Shown: piece after piece, positions 56,460 to 64,000 of the stretch
Layout: the number at the start of each line of letters is the position of its first letter
Position numbering within the stretch: the stretch's first letter is position 1
Origin: Hyposmocoma kahamanoa
Taxonomy: Eukaryota > Arthropoda > Insecta > Lepidoptera > Cosmopterigidae
Direction of reading: 5' to 3'
DNA: 64,000 bases
Assembly: GCF_003589595.1 (NCBI RefSeq)
Contig: NW_020654289.1
Coordinates: forward strand, 8,184,096 to 8,248,095
Notes under the pieces: model-generated
What the model saw: only the letters and a program-made list of their open reading frames with translations
Databases searched by the model: none
What the model was told of the DNA's origin: nothing
Translations under genes and position numbers: made by a program

Positions 56460-56740
56460 TTTTTTTTATAACATCAAGTGACGAGACGTGCAAGTTATGT
56501 ACCTGGTGGTAAGCACGCCTGCCTATAACAGTTTCCACTCAAAGCTTCAAATCGCTAAGATCTGAAAAGCACTGACATAGACACAAGACATAAGTTGACA
56601 AGTCCCACGTACCTAATTTCACCAGCACCCTTACCCTTCAAAACCGGAACTCACATTACTGCTTGGCGGCAGAAATAGGTAACGTAGCAGTACTTCCCTG
56701 GACGAACTCTTTCACAAGGTGCTCTACTGCTTCTAAATAT
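56460..56740 (-). repeat. S1 SINE-like repeat, near full length
   Basis: TTTTTTTATAACATCAAGTG through CAAGGTGCTCTACTGCTTC, with small internal deletions. Confidence 0.87.
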
Positions 56741-58558
56741 CTTCAATAAGATGTCATAAGTTGAAATAATGTAATACCAACTTAAAGTACTTACCTTCTT
56801 TTTGTTTCATTGTACAAACTTATTTATCATAACTAAAGTTAATAAACAGTATTTTTCGTACCAATTTTCGTACGTGCTTTAACAGGTCAAATAGCTTGGC
56901 TGAATATTTGACTATTCGACCACACTCCAGGCTGATTATTGGGTGTATAAAATTTGTACGTAACAGTGTCCCAGTCTTAGATCGTAAAGAGAAATTTATT
57001 AAATCAAATTGAAACGTCTGAAAGACCATCCTTATTAGTTAGTTGTAACAATAAAATAGTACTAAATACATTAGAACACATTACCTTTTTCAAATTTACG
57101 GGTTAGTTGTAGTCTTTGTAGTTAGGTAGCGTAAAGTATTACAAATATAGGAATACCTAGTTAAATTGATAAGAATATAGAGATCTGCAAATCCCGGAGC
57201 GCCGGGCAGCCGCAGCCGCGGCCGAATGAGGCTTCGTAATCCGGTGTACTTAATTACTTGTACTTAGGAACAAAAAATTCAATCTGGCGATGGTGGCCGA
57301 TTCCATAAAGTTAGTTAATCTCTTAATCCAGCGAATATGCGAGCCAAGTTGGGCGTAATACGCCCTTAGAGGTAACGTTTTCGGGGTCTTTTGCATAATA
57401 TCAAGTCGGCATTATCGGCGCGCCAGCCGCCGGAATTTACGTCGATTACCCAACTTAAGCGGTTGGGCGCTGATCACGGGGCGAGGGGGCGGGTGGGATT
57501 CGTTTTCGAAATTGACAGGGTTATTTCCGATGTGTTCTGACCTGTAGCCGTCTGAATGAGCACACATAATGGGCATTGACGACGGTGTGAGAAGCGAGAA
57601 GATTTCTAGACGAGTTGTGTCCATGTTGACATCGACGACGCGTAAAGATAAATGTGAGAAAAGGATTCTGAAAGCTTTAAAAATATTGGGTTACATCATA
57701 TTCATAATATATGAATGTATATACGGCAATATAAAACATTCATGAAACCAAACTGAAGTTCTCCATTTACATTTAGACTTTTCATCATTCATTCGTTTCA
57801 AATATTCTCGGCTCAATCATTTTGGCCTCAAGCATAATAAATGGGGCTACATGCACCAGTAGGGAGTGCCAACAACATGCGATTACACAATTGCTAAACA
57901 GCATACGGGTGAGCTGTAAACAATAGCATGATCAGTTAGACGAGCCGAGACACGACAGGTGGCAGGTGACGTTCATACATTTGCTTAATAAGCTTGCTTT
58001 TGTAACACATAGATGCCAATTTAAACGAATAACTATAAGAACAATTCTCTCAATACACAAGGTTATTTTTAAAATACTAACAATTGAAGGACGATGTTAC
58101 TAAACAATAATAAACATAAAACATAAACAACAACTTTTTCACTTCTCATGCTCTTAAAATTGGTATTTATGCTGGATGTAGGCAGCACAAAATAGAATTT
58201 TGCTCTAGTGCATAAAATAAAATCGTCATTTAAGACCAAGGCAATGACGCCTGCGCCAACAGCCACGCACACTAGAACTTTATAAAATAAAGTTTTACTT
58301 TTGTTTTTTTAATCCGTGTTATATTACAAAATTAAAAAAGTAGGCAATAGTAGTTCTAATAAGTTGTAAGAAAAAAAATGCATAAAAAATAAAAGCTTGT
58401 ATAATATAACTGAGCATTATGTAGTCCGACCTGAGTCACGTGTAGAAAAAAAAGTAGTACATTGGCGGAAAGTTCTTATTTTTTCTTGGCAATAGTTGTG
58501 TTATCGTTTATTTGTAATATTGCTGTTTAATTTCCTCGCAATCGAAGTGAAAAGCAGA
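56741..58558. other. No gene; GC-rich block at 57180-57640
   Basis: 57180-57240 (CGGAGCGCCGGGCAGCCGCA) and 57395-57620 (TCGGCGCGCCAGCCGCC, CACGGGGCGAGGGGGCGGG) contrast strongly with AT-rich flanks, and CTTAATTACTTG lies between them. Possible regulatory block; open frames there are unrecognised. The rest is AT-rich. Confidence 0.4.
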
Positions 58559-58676
58559 GTGTATAACTTGTTCATAAAACTCATTTTACCCTCAACTTAA
58601 TTATCCAATCTCGCCTGCGGCTCGGGTATATACTCGACTCGGGTAAAATGACGCGTTTTATGCACTTGTTGTACAA
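58559..58676. mobile_element. 118-bp palindromic element
   Basis: Left TTCATAAAACTCATTTTACC and right (reverse complemented) TGCATAAAACGCGTCATTTTACC pair with a 3-nt offset; outer parts TGTATAAC / TGTACAAC also pair. Foldback MITE-like; class unknown. Confidence 0.6.
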
Positions 58677-59509
58677 TCTACTTTTGTTCTATGACTTTCA
58701 ATAATTCATCGCCGTGGCGGTCATTCAGCGCTGGCTGATCGTGCGTCATGGAAAGTTCCGCGGCCCGATGCCGATGCAAGCGGCGCAGGCGACAGCGGGC
58801 GGGAGAAGCGCGGACGACAGGCGCCGTGAGCCAAGACGAGACCATAAAAGGTCGCCAACAGGAGCAAGGGACACTCGTTGGAGGAGCTTACTATGGTAAG
58901 AACCTCCACCAAGGTGTGCCCAGGCCATGCGAATTGCTCGTCTTCCTCCCCCCATAGGGTTTATCCTCCCCCATCCGTCTCCGAGGTTGGGTAGTGATTG
59001 CTGAGCGTCACCAAGGTGTGTCCAGGCCGTGCGAATCGCTCACCCTTCAACACCGTAAACCTACCCTTTAGCCACCGCCGTCACCAGATTAGTTAGGGTA
59101 GTAACCCCGCGTATTTCATGAAATTCTAGTATACTTATGAGGTGCATTTATTACTTATTGTGAACCGATCAATAAACGATCAATGTCAAAACTTGGTGTT
59201 GGTTTCCTTTGTTAGTTGTAGAACCTTGGATATTTCCTATAGGTAAACAACAGTGTACTTGTCCCGACCGCACCCCGTGAATATCGCGTTTGAACTTATT
59301 CTACCAAGAATGAAAACTCTCCGCCCCTCCCTAGCTTTAGATACCACACCACACCCCACACATTGACTGTCACATTACCTGAAAGGCAACAAGGTTGTCG
59401 GCGAGCCATTTTCGCACTAACACGGCTTTGATATATGAATATATTTTTCATTTAGTCATTTCGAAACTTGTAGGTTATACATTAACATCATTGTACGTTA
59501 CTATTTATA
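58677..59509. other. GC-rich block with possible exon and a 33-bp direct repeat
   Basis: 58748-58899 is an open, Arg/Ala-rich frame starting MESSAARCRCKRRRRQRAGE and followed by GTAAGAACC after TACTATG, a plausible splice donor. No protein similarity is recognised. CACCAAGGTGTGCCCAGGCC (58907) and CACCAAGGTGTGTCCAGGCC (59009) begin a 33-bp repeat with three differences at 102-bp spacing. Confidence 0.3.
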
Positions 59510-59605
59510 ATGGTCGTGACTTGTGCTGTGTACGCCTGTTTATCATTATCTAAACGGGATAAAAAGAGGAGTTGCTTTCGTTTTCCGAAAGATGAAACGA
59601 GATAA
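59510..59605 (+). pseudogene. THAP zinc-finger N-terminal fragment
   Basis: ATG at 59510 opens a 31-codon frame: MVVTCAVYAC ... RSCFRFPKDETR, then TAA. THAP domains start with a C-x(2-4)-C pair soon after Met and contain an FxFPKD block about 20 residues later; both are seen at the right spacing. THAP fingers bind DNA in P-element transposases and in several cellular regulators. The later Cys-x2-His pair, the conserved Trp and the AVPTIF motif are not found downstream. GAGATAAGTAA at the break looks like a splice donor with a changed first base, so this may be a broken exon. It is too short to function alone. Confidence 0.5.
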
Positions 59606-59676
59606 GTAAAAGAACTTATGTCTGAGACTCATTCAGTTATTATTTTCTTAATTTATTTAGTGCATAGTAATATATA
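59606..59676. other. Short spacer
   Basis: Nothing recognised. Confidence 0.4.
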
Positions 59677-61035
59677 CGTGGGGCGCACTATAAGTTTCCG
59701 AAATTAATAAGAAAGAAATACTATAAATGGTCAGAAATGAAAATTGATTGTTTCTCAAAATATTCTCCGTTAGCGTTAATGCACTTTTTCATACGAATGA
59801 ACCAATTTTGAAAACATTTATGCCACTCCTCCGTGACAATCGCTGAAACATATTTTTCATACTCTTCGACAGCCTCTTCAGGTGATGAAAATCGTTGACC
59901 GCGTAACTGGTTCTTAATTTTTGGAAATAAATAAAAGTCACAATGTGCCATGTCGGGACTGTACGCAGAATGGTTCATAAGGTCAACGTTGTTCGCCTTC
60001 AAAAATTCATTTGTCTGTCTGGCCGTGTGAGAGAACTGGCATTATCGTGGTGCAAGAAGATACGGCGTTTACGGTAATTTTTATGGAGTTTGTCAATAAC
60101 TTCCGGCAAACAAATGGTCGTGTACCAATCACTATTCACGGTACAACGATTCTTCAAAGCAACAGTAGCCACGTGTCCAGTTTTATTAAAAAAAGAAGCA
60201 ATCATCCGCTTAGAGGCACTTTGCACGCGCGCCACTTTGGTTGGTTTCGGCTCATCTCGAAAGACCCATAGGCTCGATTGCTGCTTTGTTTTGAGAACGT
60301 AACTATAAATCCTTGTTTCGTCACCTGTCACCATGTGCCACACCAAATTTGACACCCCTTCGTTGAATCTGGTAAGCATGGCATTGCACCAATTGACGCG
60401 ATCCGTTTTTTGAGCCTCAATCAAACTGTGTGGGATCTACCGAGAGCACTTTTTCACACACAAATGTTTGTGTGGGATTGATTGTTTTTGACTCATGCCT
60501 AAGCCTAAAGATGCCCGAATCTCCTGGTATGTCACATGCCTGTCTGTTTGGATCATACGGGTAGTATTGCATGGTGCTTCATCGCCAAAAGCAGTTTGAA
60601 GCCGAGGGAAGCTCCGCTGAGGCGTTCAATTACACGTATTCCAGAACTCTACTCATTGCTCAAGTCAGGATTTGAGTATGATTTCAAGCACTGGAAATAC
60701 GACCCTAAACGCCAGGACTTGAGTATAATTTCTAGTGCTTTAAATCATACTCAAGTTCTGACTTGAGCATTGAGTACAGTTCTGGAATATGACCATTAAA
60801 GTCGTAGAAAATCATACTACGAAAATTTTCACGAGTTAAATCTTTTTTCTATATCTATGGTTAAATCCATGGTGATGTAGACAAATAATTTCTAAAATGA
60901 CGCCACAATGTAAAAACAAGTGACAGTCAGATGAAACAAACTGTATTGCCAATGAGTTCCATTTTCAAAAGTTGTAATTACTTTTAAATGTTGTTTATGT
61001 AAGTGGCCAGTTCCGAAAACATACTGCACCCTATG
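59677..61035 (-). mobile_element. Mariner element D, defective, carrying an inserted palindrome
   Basis: TA outside both ends (59675-59676, 61036-61037). On the minus strand: KTDRVNWCNAMLTRFNEGVS, TGDETRIY (conserved Trp changed to Arg), HHDNASS, CDFYLFPKIKNQLRGQRF, then EEWHKCFQNWFIRMKKC. The C-terminal 93 residues are the best preserved of all copies (60002-59721). A frame break after HHDN and loss of the region between the two DNA-binding motifs (junction near 60555) disable it. A 151-bp palindromic element is inserted at 60638-60788. Confidence 0.9.
60638..60788. mobile_element. 151-bp palindromic element inside mariner D
   Basis: Left TTCCAGAACTCTACTCATTG then CTCAAGTCAG; right, reverse complemented, TTCCAGAACTGTACTCAATG then CTCAAGTCAG. 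The match continues through TTGAGTATGATTT to about 55 bp per arm with a short asymmetric centre. Comparison with mariner B shows the sequence is absent at the equivalent place (between GATTACAC and TTAAAGTCGTAG in complement). TA lies at both outer edges. Confidence 0.8.
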
Positions 61036-62011
61036 TAATATAGATTTATTATATCAATATAATGAGATGCAATAAGTTCGTGAACTAGTAGACAAGGGTT
61101 CTCGGATTTTCAATTTGTGTAGCCGATAAATATGTAGTGAATATAATTATTAACTAAGTAATGACAATTGTTAACTAAGTAAAGTTGGACACACAATTTC
61201 AAAAACCTTGATTACCTTATTTAAAAGTACCTGCCCAAAATATAAATTTTAGGTGCTTTTAGACTTATTTTTTTTAAATAATTTCAATATTGTTCTAGTT
61301 AGTGAATTAATGAAAAACATAATACGAGTATTATATAAATACCTAATGAACATAATGTAATTAATAGAATTATAAATAACAGATTCGCGTTAGAATTTTC
61401 GCTATGTTGCCGCTCTGAGCACGTAATAGTACGAGAAAGTGATGGGTAACCCTACCATTTCACGCACACATTTGCGCGTGTGCAGATAGCTCCTTGCTGC
61501 ATGCAGTAGTAGGTAAATCACTTTCGATCGTTGTATGGAGTGTCCGGGGTGTACCACCAAACACAGATGATCTAAAAAGTGTCAGATAATACAACAAAAA
61601 CTTAAAAATGTTTATTTTTAGTAAACTTATTATGTTTTGTAAAAAGTCATGGAACAAAAGTTGTTGTTTATGATGTTAGTATTATGGTCAAGTGAAGTTG
61701 TTAGTATTTTAAAAATTTCTTTTTATTTCTGCCGCCAAGCAATAATGTGAAAATTTTTATTTAGAATTTTTTATTTATTTATTTATTTTATTTATGTTTC
61801 GATTTTCTGTAAACAACATCGTAGGTGTACGTGCTCGCATTGTGAACGGCCAATGTGCGTGCCCACTATTATAGTAATTAGCGATGTGACTGCGATAGCG
61901 ACATACACGACTAAGGACCCACCTTTATCGCTAGTCAGAGGGATTAGAGTAACTAATGAATAATGTTCTCGGAGCTGACCTGTTACTTAGTACACTTGAA
62001 CATTCATACAT
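61036..62011. other. No gene; small S1 fragment at 61728-61760
   Basis: 61728-61760 (TTATTTCTGCCGCCAAGCAA) is an S1 internal fragment on the plus strand. Otherwise AT-rich with TTTA repeats near 61770-61800. Confidence 0.45.
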
Positions 62012-62212
62012 ACAGTAGCAGTAGAGCTGCTGCTTGTAAAAGAGTTCGTCCATGGAAGTACTGCCACCTTACCTATTTCTGCTGCCAAGCAGTAAAGTGA
62101 GAATTGCTATTTAAAGCTCTGAGTGGCACTGCAACTATTATGGACAGGCGTGTCGCTTACCACCAGGCGCACAACTTGCTCGTGCCTTCACTTGATATTA
62201 TAACAAAAAAGT
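62012..62212 (+). repeat. S1 SINE-like repeat, internally deleted
   Basis: AGTAGCAGTAGAGCTGC, GTACTGCCACCTTACC, then a jump to GCTATTTAAAGCTCTGAGTG and the end CTTGATATTATAACAAAAAA. Confidence 0.87.
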
Positions 62213-62383
62213 AATTGCTAATAAAAATTAAAGTAAAGTAATAAATAAATAAAATTGTCTATTGAATAACTTATTGTACAAAGGAATAACTTTTTTTCAC
62301 ACACTCAACATAGCCCCAAATGATTAAAGATTCAAATACCTAAAGATGAATCATGCAAATTAATGTCAAATATAACACATATA
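62213..62383. other. Spacer
   Basis: AT-rich. Confidence 0.4.
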
Positions 62384-62776
62384 CAGTCAAGAGCGTTCTT
62401 ATCGTAAGCGGTATACAGAGTGTAAATTTGAGACGGAGCAGCAAGGCAAGCTACCATAATCGTTGTAGTTGCAGGAAAACGGTTCTAGAAGACTATCCAT
62501 GAATTTTGAAGATATTTTGATTGACATTCACAGATTTTCAAAAAATGGTACAGTCAGCAAAATAAAAGGCAATTTATATAACACTTTTTTTATGCCATCC
62601 AATCCAGTCTTTGGTAAGGATCAATAATCTCTATGGGACCAACTGAGGTAAGAGTACTCGAAATGTCAGAAATCGCAAATAACTTTTTACCATGCATTTT
62701 GTAGGGACATATTTAATAATCAGTTAGTCTAGGTAGTCAATCATATATATATATATATATATGATTGACTATCGTA

Positions 62777-62824
<48 letters not shown>

Positions 62825-62845
62825 CGATAAGAACGCTATTGACTG
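62384..62845. mobile_element. 462-bp Tc1-like MITE
   Basis: Ends CAGTCAAGAGCGTTCTTATC (left) and, reverse complemented, CAGTCAATAGCGTTCTTATC (right); about 23 bp with one mismatch. TA duplication at 62382-62383 and 62846-62847. CAGT ends plus TA are the Tc1/mariner signature. No transposase inside. A TAGTCAATCA...TGATTGACTA palindrome (62734-62771) with an AT core and a (TA)n tract (62778-62820) are nested near the right end. Confidence 0.85.
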
Positions 62846-63349
62846 TACATGTGTATATATATAAAATACACTCACATAGATATATCAGAATCAATACTAC
62901 AAAGCTTAGTCATCTAACATTTGTGATAACAGTTTCTTTTTCGCTTTCGTTTTAAAAGTTAATTTAGATAAATTATTTTCGTCAACATTCATAAAAAACT
63001 CTTATTAAATTTAAAGTTTTTTTGTTATTGAGTTTCACGTGCAGTAAGATAGTGATTTTATTACTATTGCTATATAAATTAAAGACTTTTTGTCTAAAAT
63101 GTCACTTATGTGGTTTTACCTTTAAACCGACGATATATGACAGGTATTAAATATTTTTTTTTTTTTTTTTGTTTCACCAAAGTAATTTATACTTCTATGT
63201 ACAATATATTCTTTATTGTTAATAGATCTAGTGGCATGAGAATGTTCCGCACAATTCTTAAATCGTGTAGAATAGCTGCGCTGGTGTTACTTTTTTTTCA
63301 TGCAGTTAATTTTCCCACCATCCATCCGCATAAAAATTAATAACATAAA
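62846..63349. other. No recognised gene
   Basis: AT-rich with a T-run at 63153-63170; nothing recognised. Confidence 0.45.
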
Positions 63350-63425
63350 CACAAGTACAGTCACGAAGACCACCATTAAAAATATACCCGACACGTGTTT
63401 CGACTCTCTGCCCTCCTTATAACTA
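63350..63425 (-). repeat. Retroelement tail repeat, second copy of 23385-23530
   Basis: On the minus strand: GAGTCGAAACACGTGTCGGG, then ATATTTTTAATGGTGG and TTCGTGACTGTACTTG, parallel to the segment at 23450-23500. Confidence 0.6.
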
Positions 63426-63829
63426 ACGTAATCGACATTTTTAGCGAAATTGAGTTAGTAACATAATAATATACGTATTCAGCGAAACGAGATCTACATA
63501 CTCCTAGAAGCGGTTTTTATGTCTTATTTAGTTTCAGTTTTATTGTTAAGCAAAATCAGTGTAATAAAAATCTTTAGGTGCCAATGTCTGTATAATATAA
63601 TAATTGTACCTTCAATTCTGTTTAATTTAAAGTAATTCTTAATTAATTATTTCTTTAATAAAATTTTAAAAGTTTAATTTAAATTTAAATATATGAATAG
63701 ATATATCATGCAATGTAATATTATTTTTGTGTGTTTTTTTGTTTTATATAATCCTATTTCAATTTATGTAACTATAATTTTATTTTATGTATTCTGTTGC
63801 GCCCTCAATTAATTTTATTATTTTACATT
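63426..63829. other. No recognised gene
   Basis: AT-rich. Confidence 0.45.
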
Positions 63830-63975
63830 TATTCCTATAACCCGAAGGTTGTCTGGAAGAGATGGCTATTTAGCAATAAGGCCGCCTGTTGTACCTGTAA
63901 TTTTTACTTTTTTGTGTTATTTTGTATTTGTTCGTGTGCAATAAAGAATGTTTATATCGTATTTGTATTGTTAAA
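63830..63975 (+). repeat. 3' UTR tail of a common lepidopteran LINE
   Basis: AACCCGAAGGTTGTCTGGAA, GAGATGGCTATTTAGCAATA, AGGCCGCCTGTTGTACC and a terminal GTGCAATAAAGAATGTTTAT. The short stem around TTTAGC and the AATAAAG polyadenylation-type end are characteristic. The ORF is absent upstream. Confidence 0.7.
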
Positions 63976-64000
63976 TTATTACCATTAATATTATTTATTC

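Overview
This window is AT-rich, repeat-dense, intron- or intergenic-type DNA from an insect, most likely a moth or butterfly (Lepidoptera). That assignment is inferred from the repeat complement: an R1-clade LINE remnant with its characteristic 3' UTR, several non-LTR retrotransposon C-termini and 3' tails of lepidopteran type, tRNA-headed SINEs, D,D34D mariner copies and many small inverted-repeat (MITE-like) elements. I find no complete host protein-coding gene, no functional tRNA or rRNA gene and no CRISPR array. The only candidate host-gene pieces are a 31-residue THAP-finger start (59510-59605) and a 68-residue ORF resembling the start of UBL3 (37451-37657); both are fragments.

Layout. 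1-3.7 kb: mostly unique sequence plus one 'GACTTC' repeat. 3.7-5.4 kb: decayed R1-clade LINE with a 240-bp MITE inside. 5.9-6.4 kb: inverted-repeat element full of TGTCGT/ACGACA words. 6.5-14.9 kb: scattered SINE-like copies, a (CA)n tract spanning a 100-N assembly gap, and a 0.5-kb repeat. 15.0-19.2 kb: a nearly complete ~4.2-kb LINE on the minus strand, with intact ORF1 and an ORF2 broken by one stop and one single-base frameshift; the two ORFs overlap as TAATG. 20-25.6 kb: SINE-like copies, a relic of the same LINE family, other LINE ends, a solo LTR and a tRNA-headed SINE. 26-28.6 kb: little recognisable, with one promoter-like patch. 28.6-31.8 kb: (GTGC)n and two LINE RT fragments. 34.0-35.2 kb: mariner A. 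36-42 kb: unique sequence, GC-rich islands and a tRNA-headed SINE. 42.6-56.8 kb: the densest nested-repeat region, including mariners B and C. 57-59.6 kb: GC-rich islands and the THAP fragment. 59.7-61.0 kb: mariner D. 62-64 kb: a Tc1-like MITE and LINE tails.

The most frequent repeat is a ~320-bp SINE-like family, called S1 here, with about 20 full or partial copies on both strands. Read toward its A-rich end it begins near AGTAGCAGTAGAGC, contains GTACTGCCACCTTACC and GAGTGGCACTGCAAC, and ends near GTCACTTGATATTATAAAA. Other local family names: G3 (ends in AAACCGACTTCAAA), X (0.5 kb, opens CCTGAGCAAGCG), Y (~0.2 kb, contains CAACCGGAATCTTATTAT), Z (AT-rich, ~0.38 kb), T240 (240-bp MITE with TACTGTA ends).

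The useful biology is the insertion history: mariner B sits in an S1 copy, a palindromic element sits in mariner D, a solo LTR sits in an S1 copy, an S1 copy sits in a LINE 3' UTR, a MITE with an 8-bp duplication sits in one of two Z copies whose partner preserves the empty site, and T240 sits in the R1 remnant. All autonomous-type elements seen carry disabling lesions.
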